64,000 bases of DNA from assembly GCF_029867415.1 (NCBI RefSeq), contig NW_026705008.1:1302001-1366000 (forward strand). The letters are read 5' to 3'. The notes under the pieces were generated by a model. That model made no database searches and had not been told where the DNA came from. It saw only the letters and a program-made list of their open reading frames with translations. This document shows positions 34,860-47,555 of this stretch, piece after piece. Numbering within the stretch: position 1 is the first letter of the stretch; the number at the start of each line of letters is the position of its first letter. This stretch comes from Vicia villosa. Taxonomy: Eukaryota; Streptophyta; Magnoliopsida; Fabales; Fabaceae. A program made the translations under genes and the position numbers.

Positions 34860-36115
34860 AATTTCATCTCACATGCCTTAGAGTGTTGCGTGGGACATAT
34901 TTTATGGTTTATATGCTTTTCACATATAAGTGAGCAACTTTTCATCTAAACAAACCTTAAGAGTGTTGCATGGGATCTAATTTATGGTTATACTCTTTTC
35001 ACGGATAAGTGAGCAACTTTTATAGAAGACGACATCACTTGCTCACCAATCAATTAACATCGCTCCATTTCAAACTAAAATATCGGAAAATTTGAAAGGA
35101 TTCATTCTCGGTTTATCTAGGTGGAAAATTCTATCAAAATCAATGAAAGATAGAAGAACCTCCACCAAAAAGAATGCAGAACCCATAAACTCTAAAGTCT
35201 AGAGAGTTTTTTACAAAAGTTTGGGTGCAAATCGAATTTTAGTAAAAGAAGAACTAAATAATGCTGCAGGAAACAAGGCAAAAATGCAATTATATGGAAC
35301 ACTCCGCTAAAACAGAGATGGACGGAATGAGAGACGATATGGAAAAAGTTTACAAAGTTCATTGTTATGATCATAACCATGGTCAGAAAGGGCAAGCACA
35401 CAAACTAATCAAAATCCAAAATATAAGGAAATATGAAATCAAAATAAAACTTCATTAGTTCTTTTGGCCCCCAAATAGAGTACAACATGAAACTGGTTGG
35501 GATTGGTTTTGTGAGCAGTCAGAAGGCCTCTGACAATCACATCTGGACCGCCCAACCGGGTGGGGGACTATTTGTTTAGTGATATCTATCAGGTGTTTTT
35601 GTAGAAGTAGTAAGCATGACTTTATTGGTCCAGCAGCAAAGGACATCAACCTCTGCAGAGATCATGAACAAAATATTGGAAAATAAGATACAAAATACTC
35701 TATAGCCGACTTTCCAATCCTCTTCTTCCCAACCGACCCTTCTAAAGGGATACCAAACCTCACCAACATGAACAACACAAAGCATGCAAGAATATTGAGA
35801 AATAGTGAAGAAAGCATATTATTCATTTCTTATAGATTAATACACCAAAGGAATATAAAAATATACATCTGTATTAATAATATACATCTAGGATTATGAA
35901 CAAGGTCAGATGTTAGTTATATACACATTCATGTAAAAGCTATATTCTTCACCATCTGTACAACAGTCACCATATTGAAGAAGAGAAGACAGCAAAAGAA
36001 CATGCTAATGAGTAATGACAGACAATTTTACACTAGTTTCAAGTCAAGTAACAATTAGAACCAGAAAGGGGAGCATGGAAATATACCTTGAGTTGCAAAA
36101 AACATATGTATATTA
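34860..36115. other. Spacer with an 88-bp direct repeat; HSF 3' region
   Basis: Two direct repeats beginning GAGTGTTGC(G/A)TGGGA lie at about 34882-34950 and 34970-35036, roughly 88 bp apart. The rest has no recognised gene. The part just below 36116 is the likely 3' UTR of the antisense HSF gene. Confidence 0.5.
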
Positions 36116-38537
36116 TTATATACACAATGACGAGTCTGATGCTAGAAGTTCCATCTGTTGCGTAAGATGGTCCATATGTTGTTGCTTATCCATATTTTCT
36201 TGATAAATCTCCTTATCTAATGGCAATTGCTGGTCTGTGGTCAAACCATATCCTAGAGAGCTACCTTTAACTTCATCTGTGTCTCCAGTAAGTGAGCTTG
36301 GCATAAAAAACAGATCCCAGAACTCATCGTTGATTCCTTGAAGCTTAGAAATCTCGTTCGAATTAGGAGAAAATGCATCAGTTTCCAAAGACTGTGTCCC
36401 ATCAAAAACAGCTGATATCACATCAAGCTCCTCATCATTCTCAGTGACACACCCCACAATATCTTGATTAGGATTCATGAAGCTGCTTTCCGTAGCCAGT
36501 CCTTGAACTTTACCAAAATTCAAAACAGTGTCTTGGAAGTTATGTGCTGTTAATTCAGGAAATTCAGCTGCTTTGACACAGTCAGTTAACACAGAAGGGG
36601 AAGATTGTACCTCAGACATGCTATTAGTCACACAACCTACAGGAAATTGAGATTCCACTGCCATACATGACTGCCCAGAAATAGGTGGAACCTCGGAAAG
36701 CGTTACACCAGAAACTTGGGTGGACGAACTACTGCTGTCTAACGGAATGGCTGAAGGAATATCATCAATAAGGAATGCATCACGGTTCTGAATGGACGAC
36801 TCCGTCCTTGTAGAGTTGTTCATTTGCAACATCTGGTTAAATAACGCTTTTGCAGTCTCATTAACTGAACGCTGATACTTGACAACACGTCCATCAAGAG
36901 GATTATGGAGATTATTGGTGGCTAAGTTTTCTTCTTCCTGCCTCTGGAGCCGCCTCTTTTTACCTCCGGTGACATGTCTATTACTTTCAGTCTGCTGCTG
37001 TGAAAATTGAGCCATGAAGCCAGGACTATGCATAGCCTTTGCTAGGAACGACATCATCTGTTGCTGACGCTGCTCCATCACTTGCAAACGTTGCCCAACA
37101 GTTTGCAATTGGTTATCAGTCGTTTGTTGTTGTTGTCTTAATCTAACAAGTTCCGTCATAAGAACATTTTTATCCCTTTTCAGTCTTTCAACCTCTTCGT
37201 CAATCCCAAACTTCCCCAGTTCAACACATGCCCCAACAGGCGCGTTCTGCACCTTAGACGGTTGTTGACTATTACCATTTGCTTGAGTAGATTTCCGCCT
37301 ATTAATAGTTTTCAACAATTGTTTTTGACCCCTCAAAAATCCTTCATGTGCAAATTCCCAACGGTCAGGGTCAACCTTTCTAAAACCCTGTTTACGAATA
37401 AAAAAGATGTCCAAGATTAGAAAAAAGTGTACAATATTTGAATAGTTCAACAATAGTATTAAGAAAGCAAGAAAAGGAGAGGGAACAACTAAAATATTAT
37501 ATTTTGCAGGTATCAAACATAAAAGTAAGTTATGCTAAACAATACTAGAACAAGTAGTGGATTGATAAGGTGGTTTGTGGGAGAAACATAGGGCTTGAAG
37601 TAATAACTAAGGAAGTTGTGTCCAATTCCCCCACTAACAAAATAACAATTAATTACATGTACCGACATTTTCTATTAAAAAACACACTAGTATGTTTGGA
37701 TTGGTGGAATGAGATGGAATGGAGTGGTATATAATCAGATTCTATTGTTTAGATTCGTAAAAAAAATGGTTGGAGCGGAATTCAAGTATAGCCTTGAACA
37801 AATTTTGCGAATTCAAGTATAGCCTTGAACAAAATTTGCGAATTTGATAACTAACCAACTAACTAATCCGCAAATAGGCAACCTATGTGTACCATAACCT
37901 AGAATCCTACTAGATTTGGAGTCGCTTTTCTACTTACCCGGTAGAATTTTGTTCTAACATTCCCCAAAATGCTTCGAAAAAATTGGCCGGTAGGATTGTT
38001 TCTTATACCCAATTCTCAGAAAACCTTCCTGGATAGGTTTGGTAGTAACAGCAACTAGCAGCGGCGGCAGAGGCATCAAGGTATAACAGTAGCAGCTAGT
38101 TAAGCGCGTTCACAATTACAATCACTGAACAGTTCATAAATAAACAAACTCTATCAATCTTATTGCAAAACCTAATCGGATTTTACTTGATCAAGCATAC
38201 TAAAATCAAAGTTAATCAGAACTAAACCGGTTACTCTAAAAACATAGATCGAAAGCAAAGTAATTACAAAACCCTAAAAAAAGTTCAAAATCAAAATCAG
38301 AATCAAAATCAAAAAGCTACTTACATATGTATTCAACTGCCTGACAAAGCTTGAGAAGTTGTTATGCTTAAAATACTTAGGCAAGATATATTTAGCGAAA
38401 TCGGTAGCATTCAAAACAACAAAGGTGTTATTGTTTTTTCCCCACGAAACGATCGAGTCAGTTGAAGAGTCATCAACCATATCGTAGGTTTTGCTCAAGA
38501 ATGGCGGCAACACATAACTCGCGTTCCCAGCTGTCAT
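36116..38537 (-). CDS. HSFA1: Heat-shock transcription factor, class A1
   Basis: Predicted master activator of the heat-shock response, binding heat-shock elements as a trimer in the nucleus (family knowledge). Two exons on the minus strand: 38325-38537 and 36116-37387, giving 494 aa. The 937-bp intron splits the DNA-binding domain after RQLNTY, the site conserved in HSF genes. The DNA-binding domain covers about residues 9-102, with SFVRQLNTY then [17 protein letters not shown] coiled coil is about 134-200 ([13 protein letters not shown] onward, Gln-rich). The nuclear localisation signal KKRRLQRQ is near 214. The AHA activation motif [15 protein letters not shown] is at 423-437, and a Leu-rich export signal (HLTQQMELL) lies near the end. 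All class A1 hallmarks are present. ATG 38535-38537 is chosen because an upstream in-frame ATG at 38630 would add 31 Ser/Phe-rich residues foreign to the family. Which A1 paralogue it is (a/b/d/e) is undecided. Confidence 0.93.
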
Positions 38538-38639
38538 ATTCAATCCAAACTCGATGGTGATGGTTATACAAAAACACTGAAATGAAAACGAAGATGAAGA
38601 AGATGAGAGAAAGTTGAAAGGAACAAACAACAGTGATGG

Positions 38640-38665
38640 TGAAGTGAAGGATTTATAGATAGATA
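38640..38665 (-). promoter_or_regulatory. Likely TATA box of the HSFA1 gene
   Basis: On the minus strand CTATCTATAAATCC lies about 115 bp upstream of the chosen ATG. It resembles a plant TATA box and would place the transcript start near 38620. This is inference from sequence and position. Confidence 0.45.
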
Positions 38666-39985
38666 GACAGTAATGAGTTTAATAAAGTGTTGATTAAAGT
38701 GTTTTTTATTTTATTGTTTAAGGGTTTCGGTTTAATGAATGTGTTAATTAAGTGTAGAATAGAGGGGGCACGATATTATGTTTTATGTGAAAAACTCGAA
38801 AGGCGGTCTATGTTAAAAAGGTGTCTGGCGGTCTGTTTGTTTATGAAACAGTGGAGTTATATTTTTAAGATTATCATTTTCAGAAATTATATTTTGTGTA
38901 GTTATAAAAGTAAAAATAAATGTCAATAAAGTGAAAAGTTATGGCTAATTGAATTTTATTTTAATTGAAAGGTTAGATACTCCATCTTTTAAAGAATACT
39001 ATAGCTATGAAAATATCATGTGTCAACAATTTTTGAAAATGTAAAATATTTAAAAATAAATTTTAAGCAAATTGTATTTTCAATCTCACATTCATGAAAC
39101 TATGCCTTTTAGTAAGTAAATGTGGTCTTATATTGACGATATTATGGTTTAATGATTCAGGGGAATTACAGTGTGGTTTTATATTCACGATACTATGGTT
39201 CTGTAAGGAACCTGATTGAGTAAAGTGGTTGAGAATAATTCTATTTTTGTGTTGAGCTTTTGTGATTTCAATGGTCATGTTCATGCATACATGTATTGGA
39301 GTTAGGTAAGACTTCGGTCAAGTGAGAACAAGTTTAGAGAGAAACCATGACAGTCTCATGTCCAAAAAGGGACACGGTTAAGAGAGGAACTGGAGACTTG
39401 GATGAATCAGTAACACATCTCTGATTTCCAAAACTCGGTACCACATGCATATTGGAGGAGGAGTTTGGTGCATTCCACATTGCATTATTAATATTGATGA
39501 TGTTGCTATGTGAGAATGATATTAGTGTTATCATAATTGTCTTATTGTTTACTTTCACTGCGCTAACATCTGTAAGGATTATCCTCACCCCTTGTTTGCT
39601 TGTTATGTTGGTTTTATGCTTGTGTTTGCAAATACTCAGGTAGAGACTGAGGAGCTTTAGATATTGTCCAGTGGAAGATGGCACTGTGCCTTCTTCGTTT
39701 AATGATTTCTTTTCGTTTCATTTAATATCCTTTGTGTCACTCTGATATTGTAACACAAGGGATGTGACGATGTTTCTTTCATTTGGATGATTGTTGAGTT
39801 GTTTTTTGAGACTGATGTTTTATTTTAGTAATATTGTTTTATAAGACCATGTGAAGATGTTGTTAAATGTTTCTATAATTCTGCTGCAAACTGTTTAATT
39901 TGATGATAGGTGTTTTATTTTGAGAATGTGTGACACCTTTTGGTGAAAAATACTCTGGTTTATTGTATTAAATTGGTGTCACGTT
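38666..39985. other. Spacer between HSFA1 gene and gypsy remnant
   Basis: No gene is recognised. The part just before 39990 is probably the end of the gypsy 5' LTR, because a primer-binding site follows, but the LTR start was not located. Confidence 0.45.
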
Positions 39986-39992
39986 TAAGGTG

Positions 39993-40007
39993 TTATATAG
40001 TTGGTAT
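39993..40007 (+). other. Primer-binding site of the gypsy element
   Basis: TTGGTATCAGAGCAGG matches the initiator-methionine tRNA primer-binding site (TGGTATCAGAGC) used by many plant retrotransposons. It sits about 130 bp before the gag start. Confidence 0.8.
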
Positions 40008-41885
40008 CAGAGCAGGTCGCACCTTCCAACCAAGTTTTGTGATTATTTATCTATTCCTAGTATACGACAAGTGTATGAATATTATCAATGTAATGTTTCT
40101 CGTAATGGTTGTTTACTAATATGCAGAGAAATGGATGGAAGAAATGATCATGCAATTGTAGATGCTCTAGGAGCAATGATTCAAGTGACGATGCAAGCAA
40201 ATTCAGGCGCAACAGAATCAACAAGCTAAGGGTGGAGAATTTCGTGGACTGAGTAGATTTCAAAGAAACAATCCACCAACTTTCAATGGAAGTTATGATC
40301 CAGAGGGTGCTCAGAGTTGGCTATAAGAGATTGAAAAGATCTTTCCAGGTTATGGCTTGCACAGATGCTCAGTAGTTTATGTTTGGTACTCACATGTTGT
40401 CTTAGGAGGCTGAGTATTGGTGGGATAATGCTCTTCAGAGGTTAGAGGCTACAAGTACTACTATTACTTGGGTTGTTTTCAGGGCTGAATTTCTTGAGAA
40501 GTACTTTTCTGCCGATGTTCGTAGCAAGAAGGAGACTGAGTTCCTTGAGTTGAAATAGGGAGACATGAGTGTTTTAGATTATGCTGCTAAGTTCAGGGAG
40601 TTATCTAGGTTCTTCCCTTATTACTATGGGGTAGGAGTTGAAGGGTCTAAGTGTATCAAGTTTGAGAGTGGTTTGCGTCTAGAAATCAAATAGTTCATTA
40701 GGTACCAAGAGATTTGTCAGTTCTCTGTACTGGTTAATAAGTGTCGTCTCTATGTTGAAGATAGTCGTGCTAGATGTGCTCACTACAAGAGTGTTAATGA
40801 TAAGAAAGATGGTAATCAAAATCACGGTAAGCGTATGTGGTTCCAGATGCTAAGAATAAATATAAAGTTCAATAGAATAATGCTTGTGGAAAATGAAAAA
40901 TTTGGGAGGTACTCCTACTTCTAATAAGTTTTTCAAGTGTGGAGTGTTAGGTCATCGTGCTTCTAATAATATGCTTCAAGTGTGGGAAACTGGGACATTG
41001 TGTTGCTGAATGCAGGAGTGTTGTGGTGACTTGTTTCAACTGTGGGGAAACATGTCACATTAGTACACAATGTCATAAGCCCAAGAAGACGTCAGATGCA
41101 AAGGCAATTAGAAAGTGATTGCTCTCATTGGCGATGATGCCTCAAAGTCTGATAATCTAATTCAACGTACATGATTTTTTTAATGGTGTTTCTTTGATTT
41201 CTATTATTGATACGGGTGCGACACATTCATTCATATAAGTTGGATGTGTGAAAAGATTGAATCTTGTGGTGTCTTTTATGGTTGGAAGTATGGTCATTGA
41301 TACCCTAGCTAATGGTTCAGTGACTACTTCTTTGGTTTGTTTGAATTACCCTTTGACAATCTATGGTAAGGACTTTGGTACTGACTTAGTTGTCGCACGC
41401 TCGCGAAAAAAGGAACAGAGTCGCCACCAACATATTTATCCCATAAGGGAAAGGAATATCAGAAAACCTAGGAAAGGAAGGAACAGGGTCTTGCGACCAG
41501 AGAATCAAGGTACGGGAGTCGGTTACGCGAGGGGAAGGTATTAGCACCCCTCACGCCCATCGTACTCGATGGTATCCACCTATGTTTGTTTCTATCTAAA
41601 GGGTGTGTACTATGTCTATGTCTATATGCGAATGAATGCAAAATGTAGGGAAAAGAAAGAATTGTACTCGCACGGGCCCTGCCCCGCTGCCTACGTATCC
41701 TTTTCAGGAATCAGAGTTACTGTAGCTCGGCTCACACGTTTCTGCTCGTTTTTAGTGTTTTTTAGTTGGGCGGAGTTAACGTTCGCGCTCTTGCATAAGG
41801 GATCGACCTACGATGCGTACGAGCGGAAATAACATTGCCCTTAAGAAAAAGAGATGAGAGAGAGATTTTGAGTGTTTCGAGGAAA

Positions 41886-42010
41886 TCCCTTAAGCAAGGG
41901 AAACTCGAGTTACTCTTTGGTTGGTGTTTTTTAGATTGGGAACTTACGCTCGAATGGTTCCCTTAAGCAAGGGAGATCCAAGCACTCGAATGATTCCCTT
42001 AAGCAAGGGA
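41886..42010. repeat. Three copies of palindrome TCCCTTAAGCAAGGGA
   Basis: Identical 16-bp sequences at 41886-41901, 41959-41974 and 41995-42010, each able to form a 6-bp stem with a 4-nt loop, within the solo LTR. Weaker relatives (TTGCATAAGGGA, TTGCCCTTAAG) lie just upstream. Confidence 0.9.
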
Positions 42011-43250
42011 GATTCAAGCTTCCATTCCCTATTTAATGATTTTCACTTTTTTATTAATGTTTTTTAAGTGTTTTCTTTGTATTTTTTAAAGGGATTTTAT
42101 TTTGATATTTATTTAGTGTTTTAATGTTGTAAAGAGGAAAAGAAATGAAAAGTGGGAGACTAGCCTAATTTCTAAGCCTAGAGTCATTCTAATCTAAGTC
42201 TAAAGTTATGGTAACAATTCTAAAAGAAGCATACTAATGATATTAACAACATAGGCCAAAGTTATAGGCCGAAATCAATGTAAACACAAACATACAAAAT
42301 TTAGCACAAAAACATATGGAGATGATACAAGAGAACAAAAGAAGCAATTCAAAAATTAACCTAAAATATACTACTATTTTTATGACTTTTTATGTGTCAA
42401 GGGAATTCTAATTCAAGCCTAAATTGTACTAAAAACCTAAATTCTAATAAGCCTAAACTAATATTTCTATTGTGTGATTATATGTGTTTTTATTATCTAA
42501 AAATAACATGAAGAAGCTATGTGAAAAGACCTAAATCTAACATGAACAAGGGGCAAATTGAAAAAGAGGTGGTACTGGAAATAGGGCGCAGGCCCACATA
42601 CAGTTGGCCCAAAGCTGTTTTTGTGAATCAGGAAAAAAGGATAGGGAGCGTGCGTGGGCCTCAGGTAGTGTAAGCTATAGGAAATTCGTACCAGGCCCAA
42701 GGCATTGATTCAATCCATCTTCAAATTTTATGATTCAGATTTTAATTCACTTTTACATTTTTATTCAAAATAATAAAAAAACAATGGATTAACAAAAGAA
42801 AAATAAATGAAAGAGGGAAATTAGGGTTTCCCATGTGGCTATTCAGCTTTTCTCGTGAAAACTCAGGGTTCTCTCCCTCAAACTCACAAACGGCGTACGG
42901 CGGTAAGCTCCGCTCTCATCTCGTTGACGCGACGGCGATGGCACAATCCGTCTTCTCCGATCGCCGTGAACTAAACCAACAAAACCTCCTCCTATCTCCG
43001 CCTCTTACCACTAAGTTTCGTAAAGCTTTGAATTCGGAACTCAGAGGCTCGATTTCATTCAATTTGAAGCGAGGAATGGAAAGGAGCACACACATTAACC
43101 ATTGAAGCGAGTAAGAGCACTTACCTGTGGTGAAGAACCGGTGTGAAGTGAAGAGAAAAACCAGAGACAAGGATCCGATCGACAATTGGCGAAATAAACG
43201 CGGAAAGCTGAAGAAATTCTTCAAGTAAGTTCTTGCTTCCTAGACTTCCT

Positions 43251-43274
43251 CTTCTTCTTCTTCTTCTTCTTCTT
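43251..43274. repeat. (CTT)n microsatellite
   Basis: Short CTT repeat inside the solo LTR. Confidence 0.9.
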
Positions 43275-46200
43275 TGTATGATGTGCGAATCGTGTGTTGC
43301 GTATTGCTTCGTTGAGAGATGTGAGTTGTGAGTAGGGGTTGATGAGCGATTTGTTGAGGAAGATAACCGAGAGGCTGTATCATGGAGTTGAAGGAGGATG
43401 CGCAACACACCTTCGTTCAGAGTTCAAAGGTGGAACTCTGATGAAGGTTGGTGGTTGTGCTTTGGTGATGGTGGTGAAGATGCAGTTGCATAGTGAATTG
43501 GAGAGAGGATGAAGTGAAAAATGGCGTGAAGAGTGTATGGAGGAGAAGAGGGATGAAGATGATTATGGAGATGAATGAGAGGCGATGAGAGAATGGAGAA
43601 GGTGATGGTGAAGGGTGGATGATGTGTGAAAATGGCGTGGAGATGATGAAGATTATGGAGAAGGTGAAGTGAGTATGGAGAAAGTGGCGTAGGGTTTGAA
43701 TTATGGAGGGAGATTGATTCATATAGAGTTCATGAGAGGATGTGAGCCATTGGATTAGGGGGAGTTTGTTATGAGATTAAGGGTGAGGATTGAGAGGTTA
43801 GTTACATTCTGTTTTGGGTGTTTTTTCTGTTATGGAAGTTGGTTGTGAATCTGTTAGGTTAGTTATATGGTGAAATGAATTAGTTTTGAGAGTTAGTGAA
43901 ATAGAGAGATTGAGGGAGTTAGTTAATTGGAACTGTTAGTAGTGTATAGGTTAGAGTTGTTAGATTTATTGAAAAGAGCTGAAGGTTAGAATGGGAAATT
44001 AGGTTAGTTAGAAATAATTGTTAGTTGGTTATTGTGTTAAGTCAGTAGAGTAAACTATTAGTAGTGATATGTTAATGGTCATTGTGAGCATAATGAAGTT
44101 GTTTAGAGTGGACATAACTTGTTTATCATTTGGATTGTATTTGTGATGGCTGCACTGAATGTATGTGAAAACTGATTGGAATTATGAAGTATTTTTGATG
44201 CAGGTTATGAGTAGTTTAGTATGGTCTTGAAAGTGCATTGGCTTGAATCTGTGATCATGGAACAGTTTCTGGATGTTTGTATTGACTTGTGATTTAATGA
44301 TGCAGGTCTGTTGAATTTGTTTATGATCGTTTCAGAGCCTTCTTCCATCATGCTAACATTTGGGGCTGATTCGGATGCATCAGTATCGTCGCGGCCAAAA
44401 AGATCAAATGTCGTCATGATATGTCGGGTCCTTCTATCAACACAAACATTCTGAATTGTTATTGGATTCTGCCATGAACCGATAGAGCGGGAGTTGTTCG
44501 CGGGTGAGTGTTTATGTTGGTGTACACCTTGGAATTGAATGTATGTATGGTGTGATGAAGTCATGTGTGAACTGGATTGGTATATGCTGTTAGAATGAAG
44601 TTGTTAGGGATTAGTCAAAACTTGGGTAATTATGTGTTCATGTGGTTTATCAGGTTTGGATTGTGCAACAGCTTATTGTTTTTTGATTGAATGTAAGTAT
44701 ATGAATCTGAATTAATAGGATGGTGGCTAGTGAATTGAAGGTTAGCAAAAGAAGGTTAATTGAGAGTTTTGAATAGTGTTAAGGTGCTGTTGATTTTTGG
44801 TTGCTTTGAATATGTTATGTAGGTGAATTGTTATGTTAGAAATGTTAGGAATTAGTTGTTAGTGTGAACTTGTGGGAATTGGTTCAGTATGAATAGCTTA
44901 GGGTATTGGAATGCTAATAATGGACTTGAATGAATTGCATACTCTGAATGAGTTGACTCATGTATGTGCAGTAGCTATGAATAAATGGAATTGGAATTTG
45001 GTAAATGGTGGACTAATATGGATTGGTGTTATGCAGGTTTGAAAAGTGTATTGAACTGGTTTTGGGTTTTGAAGTGCAGGGACATCATGAACTTAAAGGG
45101 AACACTTGAGAGATTCATCGCCCAAAGGAGATCCTACTCGATCTTTCCCTGTTCTGAGGCAGCAGCACTTCCATTTATATATATTTTTTTGATGTAATTT
45201 CAGTTTCTTTCTCTTTTCAATGTACATGTACTTGGATGAACCCCTTGAGAATGTATTATATTTGAAACATGTAGTGAGACTTGAGATTGAACCATGTAAT
45301 GTTCCTTTTCTTCAGAATGAATTTTGACTTTGGTGTCATTTACTTCTCTCAATGCATGAACGCGAAAAAAAGAATCGCACTTTAATCTTCAAATTGACAG
45401 TTGACCCAAAATCTTGCAATAGAAGAAGCGAACTTTGACCAATGGTTTGTTATACAAATAATCCAATATTCCAACTTCAAATGATTGTAAGAATCATATG
45501 ACTCAAATTTCAAATGAGGATGAGACCAAATGGGACCCTAAGGTTGGAATGTACCACCCCAAGGTCACATAAACCTGACAAACGAATCCATGCTTGGGAA
45601 ATAAATTTCAATTCAGTGAGACTCTTGACTACCACAAGATTAGGGAAATAACCCCTAGATCAAGAACCCCTTGTAACTGGAAACCATCTGAACACATGTC
45701 TTTCAAAAGACTAAGCCAACCACAATCCTAAGTGTAGGATACCCTTTCTGAGGAAATAAATAACCTTGTGCCAAAACCTATGTGAGTCTTCAATTTGCTC
45801 CATGATTATTGATCCCATGCTTATTTGATGAATGAACGCAGGATGCATTATATGACCTAATGGGAGGTATGTACATGATATTGTGAAATGCATAAGCCTA
45901 AGCCAGATAACATTAAAAGGGGTAGGACAAATTTGGGGTATGACATTAGTCTACTTACAGTTAAGTCAACTTGATATTATATTGGGGATGAATTGGTTGG
46001 AGTTCAACCACGTTGATATCAACTGTTATAATAAGTCAGTACTATTTCCTGAGTTAGCTGAAGATGAAGATTCGAAGTTTTTAAATGCTAATCAAGGAGG
46101 CATTTTGTAAAAGATGATGCTCAAGTGTTTGTGATGTTCACTTCTTTGAAGGGTGAGACTGAAGTTGTGATTGTTAATTTGCTTGTAATTTGTGAGTTTT

Positions 46201-46757
46201 CATATGTGTTTCCTGATGACATCAATGATTTTCTATCAGAGAGATTGAGTTTGCCATAGATTTAGTATTAGACCCGTGTAGATGACACCTTATAGAATGT
46301 CGGCTGCAGAACTATGTGAGCTGAAGAATCGGTTAGAAGATTTTCTTGAAAATAAGTTTGTCAAACTAAGTGTATCATCGTGGGAAGCTCTAGTATTGTT
46401 AGTATAGAAGAAAAATGGTAGTATGAGGTTATGTGTTGACTATCGACAGCTGAATAAGGTTATTATCAAGAATAAGTATCATCTTCCTATAATTGATGAC
46501 CTTATGGATCAGTTGGTTGGAGACCAACAATTTAGTTTGACCTATTTGGAAGTTGTTTTTTAGTTAGTTCTTTTAGAATGGATTCAATTCCTTCTTCTTT
46601 ATTTACTGTTCTACAATTTTAATTATGGTTTCATCCCAACAACTCAATATGTATTATATGCATGACATTTACAGAGGTTAGCGCCCATGCGTGCAACCGC
46701 GGTTTGTACCTGCTAATATATATGTGAATGTACATTCTAAAAAGCGTAATATAATAA

Positions 46758-46931
46758 GGGAAATGCTAACAAGTGCCCCAGGGGCACTCTTTAAGAGCTT
46801 AAAAAAGTAAGTTTTTCTTGAAAATATGCCTAATTAATACATCGAAAATTGAAATAGTAAACTTTTTAAAGAATATTTTCTTTAAATAGAATGCTTAAAG
46901 AGTGCTCCTAGAACACTCGTTAGCATGACCC
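46758..46931. mobile_element. Small MITE with 9-bp TSD (Mutator-like)
   Basis: The ends GGGAAATGCTAACAAGTG and GGGTCATGCTAACGAGTG (right end, inverted) form an imperfect inverted repeat of about 38 bp that continues to GCACTCTTTAAG. ATATAATAA flanks it at 46749-46757 and 46932-46940. The 9-bp duplication fits Mutator-type MITEs. It is 174 bp long and non-coding. Confidence 0.85.
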
Positions 46932-46940
46932 ATATAATAA

Positions 46941-47547
46941 TACTATATTCCTCTGTCTTCAATTTTCTCACTTATCTTGGTTTCTTCTATTGTCATTTGC
47001 TTTATTTACCTTGTCTATTTATTTGTTTGATTACTTTATGTTTATAATATATAACATTATGATTCAAGCATTTATCATGATATTATCATGAGCGAGTAAT
47101 TTTTCTAGTTATAGGATTAGGAGGATTTTCTAAATGATACACCCACTTTAAATGTAAATTTCAAACTTTGTCATGAGAAATTTAGTTTAATACTTTGATT
47201 TTTAATGTTTTAACTAATGTTCTTACAAGAGTAGCGATAATATAAGATATCAATCAACATATTAAAAGGTAAATATTGATATCTGATACATGAAAGTCGG
47301 AAGGTTAAACCAAAACATGAAACTAATTTTGACTTGATTGGAGAAATTTTGTCCTAAATAAATTGATTTGTTTAACTAGTCTTACTATTGAACCAACCAC
47401 GAAAATAAAGTGTTTCTAGTCTAAAATACAATTACATACTCTTAAAGAAGATGTAATTTATACTTTTCTATTTAAAAATCAGTAAAAACTATGATCCTCA
47501 TGACACATAGGAATGAAGATATAAAAAGTTTGTCTTAGATAATAAGA
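46941..47547. other. AT-rich spacer
   Basis: No gene, repeat border or RNA gene is recognised. Confidence 0.5.
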
Positions 47548-47555
47548 ATCATAAT

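Larger units (their letters stand above)
41391..45945 (-). mobile_element. Solo LTR of 4555 bp with TTAGT duplications (Ogre/Tat-like)
   Basis: The insertion starts TGTCGCACGC and ends GGGGTATGACA, so on the minus strand it runs TGTCATACCCC...GTGCGACA with TG..CA ends. It is flanked by TTAGT at 41386-41390 and 45946-45950, and the host gypsy reading frame continues exactly across one copy. No gag, protease, reverse transcriptase or integrase is seen inside, which indicates one LTR left by recombination. Minus-strand words GGTGCTAATACCTTCCCC and GGTGGCGACTCTGTTCC near the 3' end, and the length, fit Ogre/Tat LTRs. Frames inside, such as 42833-43105, are not recognised genes. Confidence 0.85.
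39990..46640 (+). pseudogene. Ty3/gypsy element remnant (gag, protease, RT start), split
   Basis: Gag-like coding from about 40130 contains AEYWWDNALQRLEA and a stretch ending SVLDYAAKFRELSRFFPYY. Two CCHC knuckles follow at about 40970-41075 (CFKCGKLGHCVAEC and CFNCGETCHISTQC). The protease DTGATHSF motif is at about 41205-41235. Reading stops at 41390, where a large LTR is inserted, and resumes at 45951 with QLSQLDIILGMNWLEFNHV. The reverse transcriptase start follows (46270-46560, with [16 protein letters not shown]), and the element breaks off soon after. In-frame stops are common, so it is dead. The order gag-PR-RT and the motifs fit a chromovirus (Tekay/Del-like) gypsy lineage. Confidence 0.85.

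Noticed and set aside
38538..38630. N-terminal extension of the HSF protein from an upstream ATG
   Set aside because: The 31 added residues are Ser/Phe-rich and unlike HSF N-termini; the ATG at 38535-38537 fits the family.
42833..43105. Possible gene inside the solo LTR
   Set aside because: No domain, and it lies wholly within a TG..CA insertion with target duplications.
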